Source: Clostridia bacterium (GTDB lineage: Bacteria > Bacillota > Clostridia > Oscillospirales > Acutalibacteraceae). From it: DNA of 29,750 bases. The notes beneath the pieces are model-generated. The model was not told the DNA's origin and did no database searches. It worked only from the letters and a program-made list of their open reading frames with translations. Shown piece by piece: positions 21,904 through 29,750 of this stretch. Position 1 is the first letter of the stretch. Each line of letters begins with the position of its first letter. The stretch spans positions 1 through 29,750 of the forward strand of contig JAKSQR010000003.1 of the NCBI GenBank assembly GCA_024404065.1, read 5' to 3'. A program made the position numbers and the translations under genes.

Positions 21904-22661
21904 GCTTTTGCCTCCTCCTTTGCTTTATTATCACAGCTTTCATCTGTGTTTATAAGGGAGCAGCTCTTTGCCATGGGGCAGTTGCCGCAGCCCTTAAGCT
22001 CTGCCTTAGGCTTACCCTTGCCCTCTGCAATCTTATTGGCAAGTGCCATAACAAGACCAAATACAAGGAAGCCACCGGGAGCAGCTACAAGGATGCCGAT
22101 TGGGTTATTAACAAGGCCGGGAATTTCAATACCGTGAGCAGCAATACCAAATACGCTGGTAAGGTCGCCGATACCATCAAAGAGTGTACCTGAGCCAAGA
22201 GATTCACGGATAGTTGCCATAACCATAAGGGCAAATGTAAAGCCTATACCCATTCCAAGACCATCAAGGAAGGAAGCGGGTACTGAGTTTTTACCTGCAA
22301 ATGCTTCTGCACGGCCAAGGATGATACAGTTAACAACTATAAGGGGAAGGTATACGCCCAGGGCACTGTCAAGTGCGGGCATAAAAGCCTTAACAAGCAT
22401 CTGAACGATTGTAACGAATGATGCTATAACTACGATGTATGCGGGAATTCTGATTTTTGAAGGAATAATTTTACGAAGTAAGGAAATAACTACATTTGAG
22501 CAAACAAGAACGATTGTTGCTGCAACGCCCATACCAATAGCACTGGTAAGGGATGTAGATGTAGCAAGAGTGGGGCAGGTACCAAGTACAAGCCTGAGTA
22601 CAGGGTTTTCCTGAATAAGACCCTTGCTGAATTCCTTGCCAAGGGATTTTTTCTCAGCCAT
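21900..22661 (-). CDS. rnfE: Rnf complex membrane subunit RnfE with extra Cys-rich tail
   Basis: This 253-aa protein has six membrane spans in the first 210 residues, with LVLGTCPTLA (Cys29) and VVNCIILGRAEAF (Cys112) as [2Fe-2S] ligands shared with RnfA. The family core ends near residue 213. Here about 40 more residues follow, including Cys225, 228, 234 and 243 (C-x2-C-x5-C-x8-C) in a hydrophilic tail. The tail may bind a metal or cluster; no function is established. Its start shares one base with the rnfG stop (TAATG), and its end overlaps rnfA by 4 nt. Confidence 0.94.
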   Translation of the reverse strand: MAEKKSLGKEFSKGLIQENPVLRLVLGTCPTLATSTSLTSAIGMGVAATIVLVCSNVVISLLRKIIPSKIRIPAYIVVIASFVTIVQMLVKAFMPALDSALGVYLPLIVVNCIILGRAEAFAGKNSVPASFLDGLGMGIGFTFALMVMATIRESLGSGTLFDGIGDLTSVFGIAAHGIEIPGLVNNPIGILVAAPGGFLVFGLVMALANKIAEGKGKPKAELKGCGNCPMAKSCSLINTDESCDNKAKEEAKA

Positions 22662-23209
22662 TATTTAGTACCTCCTTCTGCTATATTTTTGTAGCATTCA
22701 ATTGCGTTATTTACTGCGGTCTTAGTAGCATTTGATGTACGGGTAGCGCCTGAAACAGCATCTACTGCCATAGCATCATCTGTGCCCATAAATCTCTTGA
22801 GGAAATCTGTGCCCTCTTTGAGAATTTTGCCGCCCAGTGAAGCAGTTTCGCTGTTTTCAAGGTTTTTAACTGTTGTAACCTTGCCTTCAGTATCAATGCC
22901 AACCATCATTTTTACAACGTCACCATAGCCAACCTCACCTGTTGCGGTGATTGCATAGCCGATTACGTTGCCGTCAGCATCATAGGCTGCTGCGTAAGTA
23001 GCTGAGTTTTCGTCATCAGCAGTCTGCTCATCATCAAAGCTTACTGCATCAGCCATAACAGCCTGCATAGCCTCCTGCTGATTTTTCTTATTTATCTCCT
23101 CAATTTTAGGAGCGGTTACTTTGTTTGTAACACCAAGAAGGGCTGCTGCAACAAAGCAGATTATGAAAAGTACTATGGTAGGTACTGCAAATTCTTTAAT
23201 CTTACTCAT
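22661..23209 (-). CDS. rnfG: Rnf complex flavoprotein subunit RnfG
   Basis: This 182-aa protein has one N-terminal membrane span (about 8-27) and an FMN-binding domain outside the membrane. It has the flavinylation motif D-A-V-S-G-A-T (150-156), where Thr156 should carry FMN through a phosphodiester bond installed by ApbE, whose gene is in the same operon. The central domain and GDV-type segment fit the NqrC/RnfG family. ATGA overlap with rnfD. Confidence 0.95.
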   Translation of the reverse strand: MSKIKEFAVPTIVLFIICFVAAALLGVTNKVTAPKIEEINKKNQQEAMQAVMADAVSFDDEQTADDENSATYAAAYDADGNVIGYAITATGEVGYGDVVKMMVGIDTEGKVTTVKNLENSETASLGGKILKEGTDFLKRFMGTDDAMAVDAVSGATRTSNATKTAVNNAIECYKNIAEGGTK

Positions 23210-24198
23210 GCCTTTGCTGCCTCCTTCTTTGCTTTCTTTTCCTCTTTAGTTTCCTTAGGAGTACCGAAGGGCTTGGGAGTAGTAAATCTCTCAATAAGAG
23301 GAACAAGTACATTCATAAGAGCGATGGAGTATGAAACGCCCTCGGGAAGTGAGCCGAAAAGTCTGATAAGGCAGGTGAAAAGACCACAGCCTATTGCAAA
23401 GATGTACTTACCCTTTGTGGTAATGGGGCTTGTGGTGTAGTCAGTTGCCATAAAGATTGCACCGAGGAAAAGACCGCCTGAGAGAAGCTGATTTACTGTG
23501 AAGGTAACAGCCTCACCCTTAACAAGACCTGCAATAAACATAACTACTGCAACTGTGCCGATGTATGTAAGGGGAATAATAGGTCTTATAACCTTGCGTA
23601 CAAGTAAGTAAATAAAGCCGATAACAAGTGCTATAATGCAGGTTTCACCCAATGAACCGCCTCTTAAACCAAGAAGCATATCGGTAATTGAGGGGAATTC
23701 GCCTGATGCAAGAGGTGTAGCGGATGTAACTGCATCAAAGGTCATAAAGCCCTGCTTGGGTGTGGGCCATGAGGTCATTGGTGTGGAGTAGGAAAGAAGC
23801 ATAAAAATTCTGCCGCCGATAGCGGGGTTAATAAAGTTCTGACCTATACCACCGAAGCACTGCTTTATAATTACAATTGCAAAAATGTCACCTGTCATAA
23901 CCATCCAGAGAGGGATATTTGAGGGTACATTAAATGCAAGAAGCATACCTGTAACAACAGCACTTAAATCCTGAATTGTGTTGTTTCTCTTCAGAATCTT
24001 TCTCATTACAAACTCGGCTACAACGCAGGTTGCAACAGAAACTGCTGTAACAAGAAGGGCTCTTAAACCAAATATAATTGCAGAGGCAATAAGAGCAGGG
24101 ATAAGGGCAATAACAACATCCAGCATAATATTCTGGGTGGTCTGCCTTGAGCGTGCATGGGGTGATGCACTAACGTGAAGCATTTTACCGTTTATCAT
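23206..24198 (-). CDS. rnfD: Rnf complex membrane flavoprotein subunit RnfD
   Basis: This 330-aa polytopic membrane protein carries a second covalent FMN. The motif D-A-V-T-S-A-T (155-161) places Thr161 at the ApbE modification site. Other family blocks are the SPHARSRQTT start, NFINPAIGGR (121-130), and a C-terminal span set ending in LMNVLVPLIERFT. A lysine-rich tail (TKEEKKAKKEAAKA) follows. Overlaps rnfC by ATGA and rnfG by ATGA. Confidence 0.96.
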   Translation of the reverse strand: MINGKMLHVSASPHARSRQTTQNIMLDVVIALIPALIASAIIFGLRALLVTAVSVATCVVAEFVMRKILKRNNTIQDLSAVVTGMLLAFNVPSNIPLWMVMTGDIFAIVIIKQCFGGIGQNFINPAIGGRIFMLLSYSTPMTSWPTPKQGFMTFDAVTSATPLASGEFPSITDMLLGLRGGSLGETCIIALVIGFIYLLVRKVIRPIIPLTYIGTVAVVMFIAGLVKGEAVTFTVNQLLSGGLFLGAIFMATDYTTSPITTKGKYIFAIGCGLFTCLIRLFGSLPEGVSYSIALMNVLVPLIERFTTPKPFGTPKETKEEKKAKKEAAKA

Positions 24199-25544
24199 TT
24201 CTTAGCTGCCTCCTCTCTTAATAATGCTTTTGCCATTCTCATGTGCTGTACAAGGGGCTTACCTGCAGGGCAGTTAAATGCGCAGGAGCCACACTCCATA
24301 CATACCATAACGCCGATACGGTTAAGGGCTGCTGTATCCTTAGCCTTGGTTGCTCTTACAATATTTGTAGGAGTAAGGCTTAATGGGCAGGCCTCAGCGC
24401 ACTTGCCGCAGCGGATACAATCAGTTTCTTTCTTGATAACTGCATCCTTCTCTGCAAAAGCAAGTATAGCGTTATTCTGCTTAAGAATGGGGAAATCAGT
24501 ACCGATAATGGAAAGACCCATCATAGGACCGCCTGTAATAAGCTTGCAGGGCTCCTCTTTGAAGCCACCACAGAAATCTATGATTTCGCCGATGTTTGTA
24601 CCGATAGGTACTCTTACATTCTTAGGCTCTTTAATAGCTGAGCCATCTACTGTAAGTGAGCGGCTTACTAATGGTTTACCTGTTTTGATGTATCTTGAAA
24701 TGAAGGCTACTGAAGCTACATTCATAACTACACAGCCTACATCTGCAGGAAGCTTGCCGGGAGGCACCTGTCTGCCGGTAGCGGACTGTACCATCATTTT
24801 TTCAGCACCCTGAGGATACTTTGACTCAAGCACCATAAGCTTAACCTCGTCGTTAACGTCAACCTCATGGTCAGCAATTCTCTGAAGCACCTTAAATGCC
24901 TCAGGCTTATTATCCTCTGCAGCAATTACAACCTTCTTAAAGCCAAGTAAATCCTTGAGCATATATACTGCAGAAAGGATATCCCAGCTGTTATCAAGGC
25001 ACTCACGGTAGTCTACAGTAATGTAGGGCTCGCACTCTGCTGCATTGATAACAAGGGTATCTATGCCCTTATCCTGTGGGAAGTTAAGCTTAACGTGTGT
25101 GGGGAAGCCTGCACCGCCAAGACCTACAAGACCGCTCTCACGCACTGCCTTAACTAAATCCTCACGGGTTTCAACAACAGGTGGCTTAATGCCTTCCCAA
25201 AGTCTCATTTCACCATCAGATTCAATGGTAACTGCCTTGCACATAGTGCCGTTAGGCATTTTGATATCGCCTACTGCGGTAACCTTACCTGAAACAGATG
25301 CATGAATTGGTGCAGATACAAACTTATCGGAATCGCCGATAACCTGACCTACTGCAACCTCATCACCAACCTTTACGGTAGGCTCACAGGGTGCGCCAAT
25401 GTGCATTGCCATAGGAATTGTTACCTTTGCAGGTGTGGGTATTCTGACAACTTCAAGATCAGCTGTGTTTTTGTGATGCTCTACTGCAACACCGCCTCTG
25501 ACCTTTTTAACTGCTGTCAGCACGCCGTTAGGAATTTTTTTCAT
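24195..25544 (-). CDS. rnfC: Rnf complex NADH-interacting subunit RnfC
   Basis: This 449-aa peripheral subunit passes electrons to NAD+. Near residue 140 it has GLVGLGGAGFPTHVK (Gly-rich nucleotide/FMN-binding segment of the Nqo1/RnfC fold), then an SLBB-like region. Near the end there are two [4Fe-4S] motifs, CIRCGKCAEAC (Cys376, 379, 382, 386) and CMECGSCAFNC (Cys415, 418, 421, 425). There is no extra C-terminal extension. AGGAGG lies 7 nt before the ATG, the best ribosome binding site in the operon. Confidence 0.96.
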   Translation of the reverse strand: MKKIPNGVLTAVKKVRGGVAVEHHKNTADLEVVRIPTPAKVTIPMAMHIGAPCEPTVKVGDEVAVGQVIGDSDKFVSAPIHASVSGKVTAVGDIKMPNGTMCKAVTIESDGEMRLWEGIKPPVVETREDLVKAVRESGLVGLGGAGFPTHVKLNFPQDKGIDTLVINAAECEPYITVDYRECLDNSWDILSAVYMLKDLLGFKKVVIAAEDNKPEAFKVLQRIADHEVDVNDEVKLMVLESKYPQGAEKMMVQSATGRQVPPGKLPADVGCVVMNVASVAFISRYIKTGKPLVSRSLTVDGSAIKEPKNVRVPIGTNIGEIIDFCGGFKEEPCKLITGGPMMGLSIIGTDFPILKQNNAILAFAEKDAVIKKETDCIRCGKCAEACPLSLTPTNIVRATKAKDTAALNRIGVMVCMECGSCAFNCPAGKPLVQHMRMAKALLREEAAKK

Positions 25545-25555
25545 CCATATTCCTC

Positions 25556-26086
25556 CTATTCAACAAACTTAAAAAAGTATTTTTTCTGTTTCTCAAGGGC
25601 AGGTAAAACTGCCTTGAATATAACACCCGTTACAACACCTGTAATAAGACCGAATATTGCAAGGGCGGGGGCGTAGTAAAAGGTTTTTGATGACCCCGTT
25701 ATAAATACAGATACCAGAAGCTGACCTGCATTATGGCAGAGGGCACCAATTACGGATATACCAATAAGCCCCAGTATTTTATCTGCATATTTCAGCAGCA
25801 AATACATAACCAATGTGGAAACTATACCACCTGCAAAGCTCATTGCACCAGCTGTTACGCCTCTTGTAGCAAAGGCAAAAAGAGCCTTGATAAGTGTAAT
25901 CACAACAGCCCACGGCAAGCCTAAGCTACCTGCTGCAAACATTGTGATAATATTGGAAAAGCCCGGCTTTGCCCCAGGTGGCATAAAGGGAAAAGCGGGT
26001 ATGAAATTTTCAATAAAGCCAAGCGCCAGCGCCTGAGCGCAGAGTATGGCAGCAAGGGCTGTTTTATATGTTAAATTCTTTTTCAT
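25556..26086 (-). CDS. Gx transporter / heptaprenyl diphosphate synthase component I-like membrane protein
   Basis: This 176-aa protein of about six spans has a PGAKPGFSNIITM segment, typical of the Hpre_diP_synt_I (Gx) family. Members occur in clostridial rnf operons and near menaquinone or cofactor genes; despite the name, the role is probably substrate-binding membrane transport (ECF S-like fold), so a supply of flavin or a precursor is one guess. One base separates its ATG from the upstream stop, with no clear ribosome binding site, suggesting translational coupling. Confidence 0.85.
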   Translation of the reverse strand: MKKNLTYKTALAAILCAQALALGFIENFIPAFPFMPPGAKPGFSNIITMFAAGSLGLPWAVVITLIKALFAFATRGVTAGAMSFAGGIVSTLVMYLLLKYADKILGLIGISVIGALCHNAGQLLVSVFITGSSKTFYYAPALAIFGLITGVVTGVIFKAVLPALEKQKKYFFKFVE

Positions 26087-26087
26087 A

Positions 26088-26465
26088 TCAGTAGGTCAGG
26101 GCATCTAAATCTGAGCCTAATATGGTTACTATGGTTTTTGCAGGCAGGCAAACGGCTGTGTCGCCTTTGTGCTTAAGCTTGCCTGATTTTACGCAGACCT
26201 TATCGGGACAATCTGACTTTTCAAACCATATCTGCCCATTCTCTGCCATAATAACAACCTGAGGGTCTGTATCTAAAATATATCTGCTTTGCTCTTTTGC
26301 TGCGGATAAATCCACAGTTTCATAAAGCCTTCCCCCTACGGTAATCTCTGCAATCAGCTTTTCCTCTTTGCTGTTATAATTTTTAAGAAGCAAAAAGCCT
26401 GCTGCTGCAATAATAATTACCGCAACGATTATAAGGTCGGCCTTTCTCACAAGTTTAAGACTCAT
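26088..26465 (-). CDS. NusG domain II-containing membrane-anchored protein
   Basis: This 125-aa protein has an N-terminal anchor (about 9-27) then a small outer domain with W-F-E-K-S-D-C-P-D-K-V-C-V-K-S-G and D-T-A-V-C-L-P. This is the NusG_II pattern seen in stand-alone proteins beside apbE and rnf genes in Firmicutes. The CPDKVC pair could be redox active; function unknown. Its start overlaps the apbE end by 11 nt. Confidence 0.88.
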   Translation of the reverse strand: MSLKLVRKADLIIVAVIIIAAAGFLLLKNYNSKEEKLIAEITVGGRLYETVDLSAAKEQSRYILDTDPQVVIMAENGQIWFEKSDCPDKVCVKSGKLKHKGDTAVCLPAKTIVTILGSDLDALTY

Positions 26466-27480
26466 AATCAGCCTTCAATTCATATTTATTATTGGTAATT
26501 TCAAGCTTACCACGAAGACCATCAGTTACAATAACTGTGCCATCTTTAAGAATGAAAACGCCTTCACACTCATAGCTTTGTAAAAGAAGCTGACCATCCT
26601 CACTGCCTAAAACAAAACAGGCGGTAGAGAGGGCATCTGAAAGGGTGCCATCCTTTGAAACTACTGTAACACTTACAAGGTCACTATCTGAGGGGTAACC
26701 TGTTTTCGGGTCAAGAATGTGGTGGTATCTTACCCCATCCTTTTCAAAATATCTTTCGTAATTACCTGATGTAGAAACACAGCATTCATTCACTTTAAGC
26801 TTTGCCATGCTGCCTGCACTGTTTTCAGGGTCTGCAATACCTACGGTAAATTCGCCCTCACCATAAAGCAGAATACTGCCCCCGAGGCTGATTACAGCTC
26901 GCTGAGTTTTACTGCCCTGAAGGTATTCCTCTTTTATCTTATCAAGAGCCATTCCCTTACCTGCAGAGCCAAGGTCAATCTCCACCCCTTCAGCAAAGGT
27001 TACATCACCATTTGTGTAGGCTAATGTGCCGGCGCCTGACGAAGCAAGAATTTTATCTATTTCTTCTTTTTCGGGGATTTTTTCGTTACCTGTGCCAAAG
27101 CCCCATAAATCACTTAAATTGCCAAGAGTAAAATCATAAGCACCAAGGCTTACCTGATAAACGCTTAAAAGCTTCATAAGTGGAGCGTAAAGCTGACTTG
27201 TTTCGGGGCATTTATGCTCTTTGTTTATTTTTGAAATTTCAGAGCTTTCTGAATGCCTTGAAATCACATTGAAATCATAATCCACTACAAAATCATTTAT
27301 GGCAGTGATTACATCGTAGCTGTCGTCACCTGTAACCTTGAGGGTAACCATTGTATCCATAGCGGAGAATGTAAGCACCTGCTCACCCTTTGGCTTGCTG
27401 TCACATCCGCAAAGGCTGATAAGAGCAGCAATTAAAAACACGCTTATTGCAATATGTAATTTTTTGCTGACTTTTACCAT
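26455..27480 (-). CDS. apbE: FAD:protein FMN transferase ApbE (lipoprotein)
   Basis: This 341-aa protein is a lipoprotein: a signal segment ends in a L-C-G-C lipobox with acylated Cys26. The enzyme attaches FMN to Thr in RnfG and RnfD. Motifs are DLGSAGKGMALD (usual form DLGGIAKGYA), SLGGSILLYG, CVSTSGNYERYF and YHHILDPKTGYP, and a final SDALSTA, matching the Mg2+-dependent family. It is the first gene of the rnf operon. A weak GTGAG lies before the ATG; the start is set by the lipobox distance. Confidence 0.95.
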   Translation of the reverse strand: MVKVSKKLHIAISVFLIAALISLCGCDSKPKGEQVLTFSAMDTMVTLKVTGDDSYDVITAINDFVVDYDFNVISRHSESSEISKINKEHKCPETSQLYAPLMKLLSVYQVSLGAYDFTLGNLSDLWGFGTGNEKIPEKEEIDKILASSGAGTLAYTNGDVTFAEGVEIDLGSAGKGMALDKIKEEYLQGSKTQRAVISLGGSILLYGEGEFTVGIADPENSAGSMAKLKVNECCVSTSGNYERYFEKDGVRYHHILDPKTGYPSDSDLVSVTVVSKDGTLSDALSTACFVLGSEDGQLLLQSYECEGVFILKDGTVIVTDGLRGKLEITNNKYELKADYES

Positions 27481-27518
27481 TATGGGCGCTCACTATTCCA
27501 TTATAATTATTATATTAT

Positions 27519-27547
27519 ATAATATTACAATTCAGTATTTTTTGCAA
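27519..27547 (-). promoter_or_regulatory. Promoter of the apbE-rnf operon
   Basis: On the minus strand TTGCAA (27542-27547) and TATTAT (27519-27524) are separated by 17 nt. Nearby TATAAT-like repeats downstream offer alternative -10 boxes. I looked for a Rex-type operator here and did not see one. Confidence 0.6.
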
Positions 27548-27568
27548 CATAGCAAGGCAAATTACTTG

Positions 27569-27596
27569 TTGATTTTTATGTAAAAAAATATATAAT
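27569..27596 (+). promoter_or_regulatory. Promoter of the alcohol dehydrogenase-DUF362 operon
   Basis: TTGATT (27569-27574) and TATAAT (27591-27596) are separated by 16 nt. It is back to back with the rnf promoter, with 21 bases between the -35 boxes, so one regulator could control both. Confidence 0.65.
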
Positions 27597-27641
27597 AAAA
27601 CTATGCACAATGCACAGTACATTTACAAAAGAGGTGCAAAA

Positions 27642-28748
27642 ATGACCTATAATGTTTATATGCCCACAAGGGTAATTTCAGGCAATAATGCCGTTACCGA
27701 AAATTCCTCAGAGTTTAAAGCCCTCGGCACAAAGGCACTTATCATAACAAGCAAAAGCGGTGCGGAAAAATCAGGCGCACTTGCAGATGTAAAGGCTGCC
27801 CTTGAAAAAGAAAATATTGCTTATGATATATTTAACGAAATAGGCGAAAACCCCCTTATATCTACCTGCCACAAAGCAGGCGTAAAAGCAAGGGAATGCA
27901 ATGCAGATTTCCTTATTGGTATTGGTGGTGGCTCCCCTCAGGATGCCTCAAAGGCAATAGCAATTTATGCTGCAAATAAGAGCCTTGCTCCCCTTGATAT
28001 TTACAAAAGAGAATATGACAATGCTCCCCTGCCCCTTGCCCTTGTCGGCACTACCGCAGGCACTGGCAGTGAGGTTACCTCCGTTGCAGTTTTAACTAAT
28101 GACGAAACAGGAATTAAAAAAAGTATAAAGGGTGCTGATTGCTACGCAAAGGTCAGCTTTTGCGACCCGAAATATACTTATTCTCTGCCCATTAAATCAA
28201 CAGTATCAACCGCTCTTGACGCCTTTGCTCACGCTTATGAAGGCTTCTTCACTACAAAGTGTGAGGGTGTTGAAAGGCTTTTTGCTGAGAAGGCAATACC
28301 CATGCTTTATAAGTGCATTAAGGCTATGAGTGAGGGCAAGGAAATTACCACAGAAATGCGTGAGGATTTATACTACGGCTCAATCTACGCAGGTCTTACA
28401 ATAAACACCTGCGGCACTGCATTTCCCCATCCTCTCGGCTATGTGCTTACTGAAAACTATGGTGTGCCTCACGGCACTGCCTGTGCAGCATTTGCAGGAT
28501 ATTTCCTTGACAGATGCGCACACTTCAGCCCCGAAAAAGCTAAGGCATTTGAAGAAATGACAGACAGCATAGAAAACGTAAAAGCAGTTATTGCTTCCCT
28601 TGTAGATTTAAGCAATATTTCCATAAGCCCCGAGGAAGCTAAAGCTTACGCTGAAAGGTGGTCAAAGGCTATCCCCGGCAACTTTACCGCTTCCCCCGGC
28701 TCACTTACAAAAGAAGAAGCAGAGAAAATGCTTGTAATAAATAATTGA
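27642..28748 (+). CDS. Iron-type alcohol dehydrogenase
   Basis: This 368-aa cytoplasmic NAD(P)-dependent enzyme belongs to the Fe-ADH (group III) family. The cofactor loop is GIGGGSPQD (93-101), then TTAGTGSEVT (137-146), and the metal ligands are Asp193 and His197 (ALDAFAHAYEG), His263 (FPHPLGY) and His277 (GVPHGTAC). Substrate (alcohol or aldehyde) cannot be told. I chose the ATG at 27642, preceded by AGAGGTG, instead of an ATG 13 codons upstream that lacks a site. Being divergent from rnf, it may consume the NADH that Rnf makes. Confidence 0.92.
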   Translation: MTYNVYMPTRVISGNNAVTENSSEFKALGTKALIITSKSGAEKSGALADVKAALEKENIAYDIFNEIGENPLISTCHKAGVKARECNADFLIGIGGGSPQDASKAIAIYAANKSLAPLDIYKREYDNAPLPLALVGTTAGTGSEVTSVAVLTNDETGIKKSIKGADCYAKVSFCDPKYTYSLPIKSTVSTALDAFAHAYEGFFTTKCEGVERLFAEKAIPMLYKCIKAMSEGKEITTEMREDLYYGSIYAGLTINTCGTAFPHPLGYVLTENYGVPHGTACAAFAGYFLDRCAHFSPEKAKAFEEMTDSIENVKAVIASLVDLSNISISPEEAKAYAERWSKAIPGNFTASPGSLTKEEAEKMLVINN

Positions 28749-28757
28749 GGTGATAAT

Positions 28758-29747
28758 ATGAAACCAATAGCAGGAAAAGACGGCAACATCTACTTAGAGT
28801 ACAAAGACAGAACAGGTGACGAATCAGTAGTTTACTTTACAAAGGATTTATCCCCTGAGGGTCTTCGCAAAATATACGCAAAAGTAAATAACGGCATTGA
28901 AGGTAAAATTGCAGTTAAGCTTCATACAGGTGAAAAGAATGGTCCTAACATTATCCCCCGCCCCTGGGTTAAAGAGCTTATTGAGAAAGATATACCTGAC
29001 GCAACAATAGTAGAAACAAACACCTACTATGAGGGTGACAGATACACTACCGAGCAGCACCGTGAAACTCTTGAGGTAAATGGCTGGAATTTTGCCCCCG
29101 TTGATATTATGGATGAGGAAGGCACAAAAATGCTTCCCATAAAAAACGGCAAATGGTTTGAGGCTATGTCCGTAGGTGACCATATTACAAACTACGATTC
29201 TCTTATTGCACTTACCCATTTCAAGGGTCATACAATGGGCGGTTTCGGCGGCTCAAATAAAAACCTTGGTATAGGCTGCGCAGACGGCAGAATAGGCAAG
29301 GCTATGATACACACCATTGAGGGCTCAGACAATATGTGGAGCATTGCTCAGGAAGAATTTATGGAGCGAATGACAGAATCCACAAAGAGCGTTGTTGACT
29401 ACTTCGGCGAGCATATCACATACATAAACGTTATGAGAAATATGTCCGTTTCCTGTGACTGTGAGGGATGTGCTGCAGCGCCTGTTGTAACACCCAATGT
29501 AGGCATACTTGCAAGTAAAGATATACTTGCCCTTGACCAGGCATGTGTTGATATAGTTTACGCAATGCAGGAGCATGAGCATCACGACCTTGTTGAAAGA
29601 ATGGAAACCCGCCACGGTCTTCGTCAGCTTACATATATGAAAGAGCTTAAAATGGGCAACGATAAATATAAGCTCATTGATGTAGATACAAACGAAGAAA
29701 TTGACTTAGCCTTTGCTGTAAAAGACTTAAAACCATTTGAGGCATAA
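28758..29747 (+). CDS. DUF362 domain protein
   Basis: This 329-aa protein has the DUF362 layout: IAVKLHTGEKNG near the start, ALTHFKGHTMGGFGGSNKN (151-169), GIGCADGRIGK (Cys174), a SCDCEGC cluster (Cys233, 235, 238) and VGILASKDILALDQACVDIVY. The Cys cluster could hold an iron-sulfur centre. Many DUF362 proteins carry added ferredoxin domains; this one has none. GAGGTG lies 6 nt before the ATG, 9 nt after the dehydrogenase stop, so it is co-transcribed with that gene. Function unknown. Confidence 0.9.
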   Translation: MKPIAGKDGNIYLEYKDRTGDESVVYFTKDLSPEGLRKIYAKVNNGIEGKIAVKLHTGEKNGPNIIPRPWVKELIEKDIPDATIVETNTYYEGDRYTTEQHRETLEVNGWNFAPVDIMDEEGTKMLPIKNGKWFEAMSVGDHITNYDSLIALTHFKGHTMGGFGGSNKNLGIGCADGRIGKAMIHTIEGSDNMWSIAQEEFMERMTESTKSVVDYFGEHITYINVMRNMSVSCDCEGCAAAPVVTPNVGILASKDILALDQACVDIVYAMQEHEHHDLVERMETRHGLRQLTYMKELKMGNDKYKLIDVDTNEEIDLAFAVKDLKPFEA

Positions 29748-29750
29748 ACA

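Noticed and set aside
24175..24813. 212-residue plus-strand frame across rnfC
   Set aside because: Antisense to the cluster-binding end of rnfC, with no family resemblance.
27542..27575. Rex operator between the rnf and alcohol dehydrogenase promoters
   Set aside because: The TTGTGA...TCACAA type palindrome expected for the NADH sensor Rex is not present; only unrelated TTGCAA and TTGTTG words are.

Overview
The window reads as the chromosome of a low-to-moderate GC anaerobic Firmicute, most likely a gut-type Clostridia (Oscillospiraceae/Ruminococcaceae-like). Reasons: a clostridial-type Rnf operon (CDGEAB with apbE, NusG-II and Gx genes), type IV pilus ATPases in a Gram-positive-looking genome, strong AGGAGG-type ribosome binding sites, YfhO-type surface glycosylation, and sigma-A promoters of the TTGACA-17-TATAAT kind. 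The taxonomy is inference. I saw no rRNA, tRNA, CRISPR, phage or insertion sequence.

Layout. (1) 1-6322, minus strand: a type IV pilus locus. The pilT gene is cut by the window edge and pilB lies at 4616-6322. Between them sit two AT-rich polytopic membrane genes, one DUF6056-like and one YfhO-family, each followed by a terminator-like hairpin. (2) 6541-9039, plus: a large cytoplasmic protein that looks like a GH57/GH38-type sugar hydrolase. (3) 13135-9146, minus: hypB, a 988-aa iron-sulfur flavoprotein fused to a GltD-like NADPH module, then hypA. No hydrogenase is in the window. (4) 13286-14428, plus: an Ntn/choloylglycine-hydrolase-type amidase. (5) 17936-14485, minus: four translationally coupled membrane genes, namely an MFS transporter, a 55-aa single-span protein, a 117-aa integral membrane protein, and a secreted, membrane-anchored multi-SH3 protein. 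(6) 18147-20403, plus: DUF554 membrane protein, pheA (chorismate mutase-prephenate dehydratase-ACT), and a lone PAS domain. (7) 27480-20485, minus: apbE, a NusG-II protein, a Gx membrane protein, then rnfC, D, G, E, A, B, mostly with overlapping start and stop codons. (8) 27642-29747, plus and divergent from rnf: an iron-type alcohol dehydrogenase and a DUF362 protein.

How it fits together. The Rnf complex couples reduced ferredoxin oxidation, NAD+ reduction and ion pumping. ApbE supplies the covalent FMNs for RnfG and RnfD, both of which carry visible flavinylation motifs. The divergent alcohol dehydrogenase could reoxidise NADH, and the hyp-linked flavoprotein looks like another ferredoxin/NADPH electron-transfer enzyme, so redox balancing is the main theme of the right half. 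The surface theme is carried by the pilus ATPases, the YfhO/DUF6056 pair and the SH3 protein.

The parts least explained by known biology are the hypB-flavoprotein-hypA island, the coupled small-membrane-protein/SH3 chain, the hairpin-bracketed AT-rich cassette inside the pil locus, and two interleaved inverted repeats at the pilT promoter.
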